Assembly (NCBI GenBank): GCA_003116975.1
Contig: BGKB01000020.1
Span: 620,001 to 684,000 of the forward strand
Source: Aurantiochytrium sp. KH105
Taxonomy: Eukaryota; Sar; Bigyra; Thraustochytrida; Thraustochytriidae
Direction: 5' to 3'
Length of the DNA: 64,000 nt
Under the pieces are notes generated by a model. That model had not been told where the DNA came from and did not search any database. It saw only the letters and a list, made by a program, of their open reading frames with translations. The stretch's first letter is position 1; each line of letters starts with the position of its first letter. Made by a program: the position numbers and the translations under genes. Shown here piece after piece: positions 10,178 through 21,800 of this stretch.

Positions 10178-13100
10178 ATGACACACAATGAACCTGCTGG
10201 ACGACCCGCACCGAACATAGCAGGCACAAAGGATGAAGAAGCGTCCAAACCTGCGCCATCGCAGTCGCCCGCGTCGCCTCCATCATCCTCAGGTAGCAAC
10301 GATTCCTCCTGGCAACGCCGGCCAGGCACAGGTCGAGCGAAGTTTAGGTTCATAGCGCGAGGAAAATATCAAATCTCGCTCGAGGCAGGCGATCTCGTCG
10401 ATGTGCAAGAGTTCTCGAGTGGATGGTTCAAGGGAATTCAGGTCCGCACGGGAAAGATGGGCATCTTCCCTGCCGCCTTCGTCGACATTTTCGATGCGCG
10501 ACAAATCTCGGCAGCATCTCCGCTGGCACGCTCTCCACGCCATGACGATCTCTTTGGCGAAGTCGAAAGAGCCCTCAAATTGTTAGAGCATGACGTTTCC
10601 CAAGCAACAGAACCTTCACGCGCTGCGTCAATTCGGATGCTATGCAATGTGCTCGAGGACTGGAAACATGCGCTCTGGCCTTCTGCACAGGGGGGGCGCG
10701 CGTCTTATGTGACGACATCACCAGTCTTGGCATCACTTGTACGACAGTCCATCATCAAATTACTCAACGCCATCGCTCAAACTCAGGCAAATACACTCAT
10801 CTTCCGGGATGCCCGAGGCGACGTCTTGACCACAGCAAGCATGCCGCTTGTAATCCTTGCTGCGGAGCATCACAAAGCTGAAGGCGAGCCATTGAGCAGC
10901 TCCAAAATCGATCTGCTTGACTCGACAATTCTACAGCGCCTCGCAAATCTTGAGCTTGCGGGGGGCGTCAGTCAAGACCGCGCAGAGCTCGTCGCGCAGC
11001 ATCTTCGGCAATTTGTGGCAAACAAAGAAGAAGACGAACCCCGCGGCGCCGTGTCGGCGCCAAATGAGCAAGGCGTCTTCTTTGATATCCAGGTGCAAGT
11101 GAGAAGGGTCGAGTTTGTCACATCGGATCCGCTCATTTTGTACTTTTCCCTCTACGACTGCGAGACGCAACAGCAAGTCTCCGAAGACAGTGCAGTCTGT
11201 TTTGATACGCAAGAGGACAATTTGCCTGTTGAATTCGCCTTTGTACGGATCGCATCCGCTTTGGTCTCAGCGAAGAAGCTTGCAATTGCGTGCAAAATAT
11301 CGCGCAAAGGACCTTTGCTCTCGTCGTCGGCAAATGGACAAGGAGTTTCGACTGCTCCAGCTCAAGGAGACAATTATGTTACCTCACCCGGTACAAAGAG
11401 AAATGTTGACACCGTATACAAGCGACCCTTTGGCGTGGCTGTGTGGCCCTGCGCAAGCGTGTCCGATCCAGAGCGCAACGGTCCACCCATCCAAATGTGG
11501 CTATCGAGCGGCCGTGAGGATCATCTCGAAGATAAATTAAGCGCGATCTTGACCAAGCTGCGCGGGGGCAATCGTGTCTCCTCGAGCACCGGGGGCGCGA
11601 ATGCAAAGGCGATCATTTTGACGTCGCAGTGCAAAAGCCACAAAGAACATCATCTTCACAATCCACAAAACGTGCGCATCATGCAAATTGATCCCTTCAT
11701 ATCGCCGCTGGTTGTGCGAAATGACTATTATATAAGACTCAAACACGGGGTTTTTCAGCAAGATCGGAAACGCGCGGCGCGCAACGTAGAAGCAAAAGTC
11801 TACGTGGTCGCAGGTGATGGAAAAGTCTTGCCTGGCGTCATTGGCAGGCAACGTGCAGCCCTTAGCGACACATACCGGTCCATTGTCTACTACCACGACA
11901 ACACGCCACACTTTGAAGAGCAACTCCTCCTACGTCTTCCCGTCGGCAACGCCAATGCCAGCCCTCCGGGACTTCATGTGCTCTTTGTCTTTTCTCACGT
12001 GTCAACCACCGTGGCCAAATCACATCCTTTTGCTTTCACGTTTCTTCCCCTCTTCCATCCTACATCCAGCGCCATCGCTCAAGAAGGCGCAATCAAGCTC
12101 AAGTGCTATGCGCCACTTCCAGGCGTGGAATCCGTAAAGGCTCAAGTGGAGGATCTCAAGTACCTCAAGTTCCAGCCAATCCTTCGTGATGGCGTCATTG
12201 CCACGGCCGAGCCAAATCTGCGGCCAAAGGAAAGCGTTCACATTTCAATTCAAGCGTGTTCTACCGAGGTGCCCACAAATCGCACTTTAGCGTCTCTGCT
12301 GCTTGCATGCCGGACCATTAAGCCCGGAAGAACATTTCGCGCAACCGTAGAGCCTCTGCTGGAATTTGCAATGGACGAATTGGAGGTTCATGATGCTCTT
12401 CAGCACATGCGCGAATTTCTTGACGCACTTTTTCGTACCATGGACGCAGTGGAAGACGATCTTCTCGTGCAACAAGCATTTTCTGCGCTCGTTTCCTTTT
12501 TATCGCGAGCTGCGCTCGCTTTGGGCCAAAAGCAGTTCCGCCGGCGCTTCGAGCAGTACGCCGAGGAACACTTTATGCTGCAATCCTTTGCACCGCGTGT
12601 GTACTTTTCTCTCTTGGGAAATTTGCGCCTGTGGCTCGAATTATCTCCCCTGGCGAGCGCAGAGTCAAACCTGGAAGTGCAAGCCGAAGTAGAAGCGACG
12701 CGCGGGAAAGGCCTTCGCCGTCGCGCCATGAGCACCGACGTTCAAGAGAGTGGTGCCGTCTTGCGATGCCTCGCATACCTCCTACGTCTCATTTTGCTCT
12801 CCCGACGGAGCGATGTCGCGCAGGTCAGCAGCAAAATCAATGCTGCTGTACCAGCACAGTCACCGCCACGCTCAAGCACGAGTGGACCCACATTTCAGCA
12901 GCATGTACTCGATATCTTTTATTTGCTGGATGAGCTGGTGACCTCAAAGGTAGAGCTCGAGACGTCTTCCTCTGGGACCGAAAACCTGGCAACAGCGCTC
13001 AAGCGTGCAGCCATGACCGGCATGGCCGAGGTCGTCAATTTTAGTTTGCTCGACGGCCTCCGCGACGACATTTTGGAAGTGGACACAATCAGCGAGATTG

Positions 13101-15769
13101 CTCGTGGCTTTCTTGATTCCATCGCCGATGCACCACCCGAACTCCGACCAGGAAAACTTGTGTACCTCCAGAGCCTTTGTGCAAGCCCGGGTCTTTTGTC
13201 GCGCTGGGACTTGCGCAGGCGTCTTTCGGCCTCAGTGATACGGTCTTTGCAGCGCCATTTGCGCGGCGATATTGAGGAGCAAAGCGCAAGTTTAGAATGC
13301 GTTGAGCGCATGTTTTCGACTGTGCAGCAACGCGACAATGCATTGACTTCGGTGCAGCGCCGGGAAGATATCTGGAATGCCGCGCTTCTCCTTCCGGACA
13401 TTTTTCACGCCGCTCGCGGTTTCATTGCGGTTCGATACCCGGAGACGGCTCGCTCCCAGCCCCGAAAGTATGCGAGCTTTCTGTTGAGCCACCTCTCTGC
13501 AGACCTTCGCGACGTGGGAATGCGACTCCTCTTGTGCGCGTTTTCGATAGTACTCGATCTTGACTCTCAGCAACTCAAGTACTTTATGTCTTCTGCATTG
13601 GAGGAGTCGCAACGTACTGCAGATGTTTTCATGCAGGACGCGCTGATTTGCTGCAACGCCTTTCTTCATGAGGAAGCCGCGGACGCGGATCGCTGTTTCC
13701 CAGACTCCTGGTTTTCGGTCTCGGCGGGAGTGCTCAGGTCTGTATTAAGCGTTCTCGAATGGTTTGCGCCGCGGCTTGTTGCTTGCTTTCGCGGCGCAAG
13801 TGCGCGCGCGGACCTTGCGCGTCCCGATCAAAGCTTGTGGCTGCTCTTTGTTCACGCAGGCCTTTGTCTTGGCAACCACTCGATCCTGTGCGGTGGGGAG
13901 ACCCCGAACGACCCTCACAAGCGGCACGTACTCCAACAAGAGAATCTCGCCACGGCGCATGTTCGGCTGACGCGAATTTTGCGTGGGGCCTGGGATGGCC
14001 CGCTGCGTGGCCAGCGGTGGCTCATGGCCCAGCATTTGACCTTGAAAGTACTCAAGCTCTGTATTTCGTTGCACGCGTCCGAAGATCTGGTCTCGCTTGC
14101 TCGCAAAATGTACCTCGATATGGTATGCGAGACGCTGACAAAGGCTACCGAGGATATGGCAGGCGTCATGGAGCGCGTTACAACGGCCTTTGTAGATGCA
14201 GCATCTCGCTCCCAAGATAGTCTTGCGTTGGAGCGCGCGACGGAACTCTTTGGCACAACCTTGCTGCAAAGCGCACCTGCGGAGATGCAGGAGGATCATG
14301 CGGTGGCGCTTTTCCTAGACGACATGGCCCAGCTATGTACGCTTCTCCGGGCGCTTGAGCGCCTGCCACGCTTGGCTGCATTCGAGATCGACCGCGTCGA
14401 GTCCATCGTGGAGCTGCTCAATTATCTCCGACGCCAGCAGCGTGATGAGCAATTCCTTGGATACCTTGATGAGCTTACAAGTCTGCACGAGGAGCTTGGA
14501 AATGCAGAAGAGGCCGTCAATGCGCGACTCTTGCGACTTCAAGTCCGTGGACAAGATCGTGAGTCCGTGCTTTGGGACGTGGTGAGGACATGCGAGCGTG
14601 GCAAGCTTTGGGAGCGAGGCATTACGGTTCTTGACGAACTCAGAGATGTTTTTGAGCGCGCCTTTCAGACGTCTCGAATTTCGCGTGTGTTGCTGCAGCA
14701 GGCCGAATTCTTTGACAACCTCGCGCGTGATCAGCGTCATCGCTACTACCCGAGCTACTACCGAGTCCGCTTCGTGGGCCCGGCCTCGTTCGAGGACGAA
14801 AATCGTCTCGGAGCCTCCTCTGTATGGAACCGCACCTTTGTGTACAAGGGCAACGACATGGAGGGACTCTCTGAATTTAGTGTGCGCCTTGGGACAAGCT
14901 TCGAAGGAGTCACCGTCTTGCAGGCACAGGGCAGAACAGACCCTAGCGCAAGGCAGACGGATTCGGAGAGATGGATCGAAGTGCAGACCGTGAAGCCATC
15001 AACGTGGTTTGAAACTGCACTTCTCGCACAAGGCGGCAGTACACGTCTTGCTGATGGCGCAGATGCTGAACAGCGCTGTCTTCAAGCAATGCGACTCTCA
15101 ATGCAAGGCGCACGGATCACGGAAGCTCTTGATGCGGAGAACGTATTGCCTCCAGCACGGGTGCTGCAACAGCAAGCGCACGCCAAGATTGAGAGTGTCT
15201 CACATCTCTCGTCTTTTCGCAAACGTGAAGAAAAGAGCGGCAACGAATTTCTTGACACCTGGGCGCGAAAGTACATTATGGTACTTGATGCTCCAGGCTT
15301 TCCGTGTCTTTCGCGGCGCTTACCCGTGACACGTCAAGTGATTTACGAGATTGACCCCTTGCGGATCGCAATTCAAACAATCCAGAACAAGAACTGTGAG
15401 CTTGTCGAGCATATTGCGGACAACTCGCGTCGCGAGGGACGAGATGCGCCACAAGCATTTACTATGCTTTTAAGCGGCGTCGTCGACGCCGCTGTTAGTG
15501 GAGGCGTGACAAAGAATTACGGCAGTCTTCTTTCGGGCTCGTTCACTTCGTCGTACCCAGAAATTGTAGATGCCTACGGATCTGCTCTGGCGACTGAACC
15601 CTGGGTCGATTTCTTGCGCGAGCTCGTTCGTATGCAGGTAAATCTTGTGGAGAAAGCGGTAGATGTGCACGGCCGCGTATGCGCCGAAGCTGTTTTGCCG
15701 CTCCATGCCCACCTCAAAGTCAAGATGGCAGATCTCAAGTCCGAGATTGGAAACTTGCTGTCGCAGTAG
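10178..15769 (+). CDS. DOCK-family guanine nucleotide exchange factor (SH3, DHR-1, DHR-2)
   Basis: DOCK proteins activate Rac/Cdc42-type GTPases through the DHR-2 domain and bind phosphoinositides through the C2-like DHR-1 domain. The 1863-residue product has an SH3 domain at about 52-103 (typical WFKG and GIFPAAFV elements), DHR-1 at about 515-650, a helical middle part and DHR-2 at about 1400-1860. DHR-2 contains YYPSYYRVRFVG and FVYKG, matching the family, and a C-terminal LLSGVVDAAVSGGV segment where the nucleotide-sensing Val is expected. The length is normal for DOCK1-like members. One uninterrupted exon of 5.6 kb shows how intron-poor this genome is. It probably controls actin and cell shape; the partner GTPase and any ELMO subunit cannot be seen here. 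Confidence 0.9.
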   Translation: MTHNEPAGRPAPNIAGTKDEEASKPAPSQSPASPPSSSGSNDSSWQRRPGTGRAKFRFIARGKYQISLEAGDLVDVQEFSSGWFKGIQVRTGKMGIFPAAFVDIFDARQISAASPLARSPRHDDLFGEVERALKLLEHDVSQATEPSRAASIRMLCNVLEDWKHALWPSAQGGRASYVTTSPVLASLVRQSIIKLLNAIAQTQANTLIFRDARGDVLTTASMPLVILAAEHHKAEGEPLSSSKIDLLDSTILQRLANLELAGGVSQDRAELVAQHLRQFVANKEEDEPRGAVSAPNEQGVFFDIQVQVRRVEFVTSDPLILYFSLYDCETQQQVSEDSAVCFDTQEDNLPVEFAFVRIASALVSAKKLAIACKISRKGPLLSSSANGQGVSTAPAQGDNYVTSPGTKRNVDTVYKRPFGVAVWPCASVSDPERNGPPIQMWLSSGREDHLEDKLSAILTKLRGGNRVSSSTGGANAKAIILTSQCKSHKEHHLHNPQNVRIMQIDPFISPLVVRNDYYIRLKHGVFQQDRKRAARNVEAKVYVVAGDGKVLPGVIGRQRAALSDTYRSIVYYHDNTPHFEEQLLLRLPVGNANASPPGLHVLFVFSHVSTTVAKSHPFAFTFLPLFHPTSSAIAQEGAIKLKCYAPLPGVESVKAQVEDLKYLKFQPILRDGVIATAEPNLRPKESVHISIQACSTEVPTNRTLASLLLACRTIKPGRTFRATVEPLLEFAMDELEVHDALQHMREFLDALFRTMDAVEDDLLVQQAFSALVSFLSRAALALGQKQFRRRFEQYAEEHFMLQSFAPRVYFSLLGNLRLWLELSPLASAESNLEVQAEVEATRGKGLRRRAMSTDVQESGAVLRCLAYLLRLILLSRRSDVAQVSSKINAAVPAQSPPRSSTSGPTFQQHVLDIFYLLDELVTSKVELETSSSGTENLATALKRAAMTGMAEVVNFSLLDGLRDDILEVDTISEIARGFLDSIADAPPELRPGKLVYLQSLCASPGLLSRWDLRRRLSASVIRSLQRHLRGDIEEQSASLECVERMFSTVQQRDNALTSVQRREDIWNAALLLPDIFHAARGFIAVRYPETARSQPRKYASFLLSHLSADLRDVGMRLLLCAFSIVLDLDSQQLKYFMSSALEESQRTADVFMQDALICCNAFLHEEAADADRCFPDSWFSVSAGVLRSVLSVLEWFAPRLVACFRGASARADLARPDQSLWLLFVHAGLCLGNHSILCGGETPNDPHKRHVLQQENLATAHVRLTRILRGAWDGPLRGQRWLMAQHLTLKVLKLCISLHASEDLVSLARKMYLDMVCETLTKATEDMAGVMERVTTAFVDAASRSQDSLALERATELFGTTLLQSAPAEMQEDHAVALFLDDMAQLCTLLRALERLPRLAAFEIDRVESIVELLNYLRRQQRDEQFLGYLDELTSLHEELGNAEEAVNARLLRLQVRGQDRESVLWDVVRTCERGKLWERGITVLDELRDVFERAFQTSRISRVLLQQAEFFDNLARDQRHRYYPSYYRVRFVGPASFEDENRLGASSVWNRTFVYKGNDMEGLSEFSVRLGTSFEGVTVLQAQGRTDPSARQTDSERWIEVQTVKPSTWFETALLAQGGSTRLADGADAEQRCLQAMRLSMQGARITEALDAENVLPPARVLQQQAHAKIESVSHLSSFRKREEKSGNEFLDTWARKYIMVLDAPGFPCLSRRLPVTRQVIYEIDPLRIAIQTIQNKNCELVEHIADNSRREGRDAPQAFTMLLSGVVDAAVSGGVTKNYGSLLSGSFTSSYPEIVDAYGSALATEPWVDFLRELVRMQVNLVEKAVDVHGRVCAEAVLPLHAHLKVKMADLKSEIGNLLSQ

Positions 15770-15801
15770 TAAAGAGTAAGCATGAACATTAGGTTAGATT
15801 A

Positions 15802-18009
15802 TTATGGCCTGTAGAGAGATCTGCGTTGGGGTGATCGGGATCCTGAGCTCGAACGCTGCTGCTGGGGTTGCGGTGTCGTTGGCATGATGGTTTCCATTGG
15901 CGTCACGATCAAGTCTTGCACGACCTGCGAGCCGAGATACTGGTTGAGCAAGGCTTTGAGCTCTTCGTTCTGGGCCTCAAGAGACTGCACTTCTTGGATG
16001 CTCTCCGCTCGGTTCTTGAGAACATTAATGTACTTGCCCATTGCACCCTCGAGAGCCTCCCATACGCGGACGGTGCGGTCGGGGACGAGGTTGGCAAGGC
16101 GCGACCAATATTCGATTTCCTCGAGACGATCGCGCTCGCGACGCGCCTCCGATGCCTCCTGCTCGGCCTGCATTGTCGTCTCTCGCTTGGTCTTGCGCTT
16201 GACCGGACCAAGACCCGCCTCATTCTCGCGGTTTCTCTGCTCGATAAAGGCTCGCGCCACCTTGACGACATCGTCCTGCTTCACCTTGAGGCCAAGCAAG
16301 CGATTTCTTGCCTCATCATTTTCAGCCTGCTCTAGCGCAAAGGCATCGTCTTCGTCATCTTCGATACGCTCGAAAAAGTGGCCAAGGAGGTCCGCGATCT
16401 CGCTTTCGTTGGTCACGTTAAGAGCCTTGAGAATTGCATCTGCGCGCAAGACCGCAGAAGACCCATCATCTTTGGCTGCCTCCGCCTCGTTTCGCGTCTT
16501 GGCATCGATGAGGAAGTCCGCCTCGAGTGACAGCATCTCGAGCATGGTAGTTACCTTGGCATTGAAGACCTTGGAGCGCGGCTGTGAGTCGGAACCCGAA
16601 TCACTTGCGTCGGACGGTGGGCCTGTGACGCCAGACGCCGCCGCACTCTTGTCACCTTGTGTAGAATTTGCTTGGCTTTCATTGTGCTGATTATTTTGCT
16701 GTTGAGGTGAAGGCGGGGATTGGGCGTTCGAGAAAGCACCTGAGTGGCAAATAAGCAGGTCCGGGTTTGGCGCTTGCCACCTGTGGCCAAGCTGTTGCTC
16801 TTGAAGAATCTTGTCCGCGGCGAGCAGCTTGTTGAGGTCGCCCATGATTTCGTCCTGATGCATCATCCAGACCTCGCGATACTTTTTGTTATCCGCCAGC
16901 TCAAAGTGACGGAACTTGCTTTGCAGATCCTTGTACTGCTTTGTAATGCGGCGATACTCTTCAGTGAGCTCCATGTTTTCCTGCTTGTACTTGGTGTCGC
17001 TGGAGTGGTACTTGCTCATCAGCGTGGAGAGAGCGTCCTTGAGACGCGCGAGCTTGCGCTTTTGTTGAGCCAGTGTGGCAGAGTTCTCCATGTCGCGCTC
17101 CGTGAGAACACGATAGTTGTACTCGAGCTTTTCTGTGTTGAGCTGGTATGTGGCCCGCATTTCTTCGAGCTGCTGCTCGAGAACCTGAATGTCAGTCTCA
17201 AGCTTGATCTTGAGCTGGTTATAGTCTTCAGCATCTCGAGTTCGCAATTCCTCGAGCTCCTTCTGATAGGCGGCTTCGCGCTCCTGACGGGCGTCCATAT
17301 AATTCATTTCCATTTCGCGACGTTTCTCGAAGAGTGCGTCAATTTCGCCTCGATTCGTTTCGATGAGCTCTTTGCGTTCCTGCAAGAATGCGTCCTCGAT
17401 ATTCTTCAGCTCCTCTTCGTACTGCGCGCGAAGTTCCTTGTATTGCGAGGCCATGCGCGCGAGAAGCTCTTCGATATCGCAGCCCTGCTGCTTGAGCGCC
17501 TTGACGTACTCCTCGTCCTTGATCTTGAGCTCGCGCTGAAACTCGGCAATGAGCCTGTTCTTGCTGTGGATGATTTCCTCGCATGCTTTGCGTTGTTTGG
17601 CCATTTCCTTGGCAAGTTCGAGGGGCATGTTGTGCTCCATAAGCTCGGCCCAGCGCATTTCAACGCTGGCATTTTTCTTGCCGCTCGTCAACGCCTCACC
17701 CTGGAGATTGTGCAGGCGGAGTTGCCGTTTTTCTTCTTCTTGTACGCGACGCTTGCTCTCAGTAAAGTCAGCCTCGACGCGGACACTGGTGATCTCGCGA
17801 AGACTCTGTTCTTTTTTCACATCGATCCTTTTAAGGCACTCTGCAACTTGCTTCTTGCGTTTGCCGGTTTGCTCCTCTTCGGGGTCGATGTGCGCCTTGG
17901 CGGTGCCCTTTTCGGAGCGCGTGGCATTGCGCTTCTCGATGCGAAGTCGTCGCGCACGAATGCGATCATCCTGGTTCGCCGAGTTCGTCGACGCCGCGTT
18001 TTCCTCCAT
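15802..18009 (-). CDS. DRC1: Dynein regulatory complex protein 1 (nexin link of motile cilia)
   Basis: DRC1 is a coiled-coil subunit of the nexin-dynein regulatory complex that links neighbouring doublet microtubules in motile axonemes. The 735-residue product is almost wholly Glu/Lys/Arg-rich coiled coil from about 60 to 420. It includes the family-typical stretches YNQLKIKLETDIQVLEQQLE and LARLKDALSTLMSKY. The C-terminal part has the expected NAELR-like region (QNEELKALLNQYLGSQV). The middle, about 425-490, is a low-complexity Gln/Ser insert. The gene is intact, starts at the ATG at 18009 and ends 32 bases from the convergent DOCK gene, so their 3' UTRs may overlap. It implies that the organism makes motile flagella. 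Confidence 0.9.
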   Translation of the reverse strand: MEENAASTNSANQDDRIRARRLRIEKRNATRSEKGTAKAHIDPEEEQTGKRKKQVAECLKRIDVKKEQSLREITSVRVEADFTESKRRVQEEEKRQLRLHNLQGEALTSGKKNASVEMRWAELMEHNMPLELAKEMAKQRKACEEIIHSKNRLIAEFQRELKIKDEEYVKALKQQGCDIEELLARMASQYKELRAQYEEELKNIEDAFLQERKELIETNRGEIDALFEKRREMEMNYMDARQEREAAYQKELEELRTRDAEDYNQLKIKLETDIQVLEQQLEEMRATYQLNTEKLEYNYRVLTERDMENSATLAQQKRKLARLKDALSTLMSKYHSSDTKYKQENMELTEEYRRITKQYKDLQSKFRHFELADNKKYREVWMMHQDEIMGDLNKLLAADKILQEQQLGHRWQAPNPDLLICHSGAFSNAQSPPSPQQQNNQHNESQANSTQGDKSAAASGVTGPPSDASDSGSDSQPRSKVFNAKVTTMLEMLSLEADFLIDAKTRNEAEAAKDDGSSAVLRADAILKALNVTNESEIADLLGHFFERIEDDEDDAFALEQAENDEARNRLLGLKVKQDDVVKVARAFIEQRNRENEAGLGPVKRKTKRETTMQAEQEASEARRERDRLEEIEYWSRLANLVPDRTVRVWEALEGAMGKYINVLKNRAESIQEVQSLEAQNEELKALLNQYLGSQVVQDLIVTPMETIMPTTPQPQQQRSSSGSRSPQRRSLYRP

Positions 18010-18873
18010 CGTAGGCTCTTTTATTTGTCTTTATCAGCGATCAGTTGTCCGTCTGTACGTCCGTCCGTCTGCGTGTGTGTGTACGTCTGTCTGTTGTCGT
18101 CTTGCGCCTGTGCCTTCGGGGGATTTGTGCTCGCGACCTTTTGCTCTTCGCAGCGAGTGTGCCCACCGCCAACAAGGAGGGGAAGGAAAGGTTGAAGAGT
18201 AAGCCAGCACTGCCTTGGCTTGGCCTTGGCCTTGGCCTTGGCCTTGGCCTTGTCCTCTTGCTCTTACCCTTTCCTTTCTTTGTTACCTCTACCGAGCAGG
18301 ATGAGGAATAGAAAGAAAAGAATGGGAAGCAGAGAGAGAAAACGAAGAAGAAGAAGATGATGATAAAAGAAGGAGAAGCGCACACCTCTCTCCTTGTGGC
18401 CGGGTAACCTGACGCCCTTTGCGACTAGTTGAGAGCGGCCTGCGTGCCTTGAGGCGACAGCTGCGCTTCGCGCGCGCACACTGTTGCTCTCTATACTCTC
18501 TGTAGTACCAGAATGCTCTACCTTCGTTTGGGTCGAGTGTCGCCGCGAGTCTACAGTAAATTATTATCGTACCTAACGGATAGGTACTTGTACGATAAAA
18601 GTGTGGGCTCCTCGCTCCGCTCTCCGTGGGAAGGCGCGCTGGACAAATGTATGAATGCGATTTCATTTTTGATAATCACACAAGACGCAGTGGTATATAC
18701 AAATCGATGAACGAATAAAATGCATGAATGACTTGACTCACTTGACAGTGAATGATCCTGATGCTGATGCTTATATTCTGATGCAATTGGTATTTAGAAT
18801 GTGCTAAGAGGAGGTGATGCGGAGAACGAGACAGCCAGACAGACAGATAGACAGACGCCGGTCAAAAGTGACG
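18010..18873. other. Intergenic region upstream of DRC1
   Basis: This stretch should hold the DRC1 promoter and the 3' UTR of the next gene, which lies on the same strand. It contains a CCTTGG tandem repeat (18213-18252), a GTCTGTCC/GTCC-rich pyrimidine stretch near 18045-18095 and a GACA/GATA repeat near 18834-18857. I see no gene. Confidence 0.5.
18213..18252. repeat. CCTTGG tandem repeat
   Basis: About six to seven copies of the hexamer CCTTGG with one shortened unit, lying 0.2 kb upstream of the DRC1 start. It is a simple-sequence repeat without visible coding role. Confidence 0.8.
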
Positions 18874-21800
18874 TCATCGGTCGCGATGTAAAGCGCCAGC
18901 CCAGTCAGGAAGTGGCGGGTGGCCATTCGATCCATTCTGAGCTCCTTCGGCCGATTGTCCCGTGGTGGACGGCTGTTGTGGTAGCTGCTGTTGTTGCGGA
19001 TGATGGCCCTGAGGAGACTGGTTCTGCTGCAAGTTTGAAAGAAGATTCATTGCGAGCTGACCGTTCTGCAAAGCGTTGAGAAGGTCACCAGGGATGCCAG
19101 AGCTCGAGGATCCTGCACCAGAAGCTTGCGTGCTTCGCGCTGCGTTCGAGTTGAAGAGGTTGGCAAAGAGAGTGGTGGTAGGATTGCTCGTGTTGTTTGT
19201 TCCATTCCGTCCGCTTCCTGATTCGCTCGCCGAAGAACTGGCACTATTCTCAGAAATAAGACGAGCAATCCCACTTGTACCGAGAGAAGCATTTCCGCTC
19301 GCCGGGCTGGTGGCATTTGCAAGACGTTGTTGGAGTTGCTGGAGCTGTTCAAGCTGCTGCATGGGGGTGAATTCACCAGACCCGGAACCGTGACCTTGGA
19401 CAGACTGCGAAGAGCCTTGCGAGTCTTGCTGCCAATTGGGCGGCGAGCGGTTGCCCATGACGCTCTGAAAAATAGATTGAAGACGCGCCGTTGTGTCATT
19501 GGCAGCAGGCGATACTGCGGCGGGCGAAGAGTTCGTCAACGGCCCTCCCGAAGGCGAGTTCGAGCTCGCACGCCGCTTCCCCTTGGCACGAGACCGCTTT
19601 GCCGTCGACTTTCCGCTGCTGCCAGTCTTGGAAGCCCCACCGACGCTAGCTGGGGAGCTGCCCGTGCTGGCTCCTGGTCCACCCAGGAGAGCGTTGCTAA
19701 CGATTGGCGTGAGGCCTTCTATTCCAGGGAGCGATCCATTCTGCGTGGAAAGCGTCTGCGGACTTGCCCGTCCGCCAGAGCCACCGCGGGCATTTGCCTT
19801 GCGCGCCGCTGCCGCCGACTGGGTTTTTGCTCCTCCCTTTCCTGCGGCGCCTCCCTTTTTCGCCAACTTGCGATCAACCTCTTTAAGGATCGACTTTTTA
19901 CCATCCTTGAGCGACTGAAGCTGCTTCTCATTGATTTGGCCCGTGCCAAGAGACATGATCGAGGCTGCTGTATCAAAAGTAGGATGCGCATCCGTTTTGC
20001 GCGGTGCCGACTCCACGTATCCCCAAGAGCGCCACCTGAAATCGAGTCCGGTCAAATCGTCGGTCGCCCATTCTTCGTCACCACTGCTTTCATCATCATC
20101 ATCGTCGTCGTCATCATCGCCGTTATTGTCGTCGATTTTGCCGCCAGTAAGCATACTCTTTTGGCGCTTCTTGGAGAGACGGCTCCGCGTGGTACCGCCC
20201 ATGGCGACATCGCCGTCGTCGTCCCTGTTGTCTTCGTTCTCTTCGTCATCCTCGTCGTCATTGTGTGCACCGGCGGCAATCTTTTTCAGCTCAAGCTCGC
20301 GCTTACGGCGTTTCTTACGGCTTTCGTAGTACGGACGTGCAAGCTCATCATTCCAGCCCTTGCCAAAGTACCCATTGAGGCCCTGATCGCGCGGTTCGTC
20401 GAGAGGGCGCTTGCGGCAACCAATGGTGATGGGGACTGCCCGGTAGTGATAGGTTTCCAGGGGCGAGATGATTGTCTCTTCCTCGTTGCGCTTGCGACCC
20501 GCGACAAAGCGACCCCAACCCTTCATCGTAGCACGATTCACGGCGCGCACGTACCGGCGCTGCGCCTCGGAAGAAAGTCGTTTGATCTCGGGAAACGGAC
20601 TTTCGCGCTCCGTCTTGGCCTCGGTACTAACAACAACTTTGGTTTCTGCACTGCTGCTGGCCTCTCGCGCAGCGTCCGACCAGTCTCGTACGTCGACGTT
20701 GTACATGAAGGGAAAGGAGGCCTCTGTGACTTCGATGAAGCCTGGTTTGCGGGGCGATTGGACGACGGCGAATTTGTAGTCCGAGACTGTCTCATCACGA
20801 GTGACGGGGATAGCCTTGGCATGATCAAGGGGGACAGCGCCAGCCTGAAAGATAGGGGAAGCCCAACATGCTGGGTTCCAGCATGAGGCGTTATTGGAAT
20901 GCATCTCAAGCTTGCACACGTTGCAGTGAGGGATCTTGACGACGGGGGGCACGTACTTGTCACCGGCGGCGTCATCGTCATCTCCGCAGATGCGATCACG
21001 CCACAATTTAAGGTCGGGGCGATGCTGATTGTATTTGAACATGCGCTCGCGGTCATGGGTCATCCACGCATGAATAGCATCTTGCCTCTCTTTGTTGGCT
21101 TGAAGCAAGCGATTAATCTTTGGATCCTCCGTAAGAGGGATGCGACTCGGTCCGCGAATCTTGGTGCGCGAGCGGTTTGAAGCACGACGGACATTGCGCG
21201 CAGGGCGACGCGTGCTCTCGGCAGCGCCCGAAGTGCTCCCTGCAACAGAGGATTTGGCATCGTCGTCGTTGTTGGCGAGCGCTGGGTTCGAAGATGAAGC
21301 AGTACGCCGTGCCGTCGCACGGCCGCGTGTGCCCGGCTCGCTGGAGCTGCGAACACTCAGCGAGGCGCCCGCGCCGGCATTTCGCCTGCGCTTGGTGGTT
21401 GTAGTATCAACAGACTTGCGCTGCTCGCTCTCGGCAGTGATTTGCCCAACATGGACGTAGAACTGGCGCAAAATGGCCTTGGGCATGTTAGGAAACTGCA
21501 CATCGTCGTGCTGGCGAGCAAAGGGCCCATCAGGGTTGGCTGTCTTTTTCGCGCTGGTAGTAGTGGTGTTGATTGTGCTGGTGGTGGTCTTTCTTCGCCG
21601 CCTTGGCCGGCCTGCGCCTTGCTGCGCATCGCTTTCGTCACCTTCGTCGTCATCGTCGTCGTCGTCGTCCTCGCCATCGTCATCGTCTTCGCCGCCGCCT
21701 GTGTCATCGTCACCGTTGTCGCCGATGGCGTCGTTGAGAAAGTCGTCGTCCTTTCCTCCGTTCGCGCCCCCGCGGCGCAGAACAAAGTAGCTCTTTGTAA

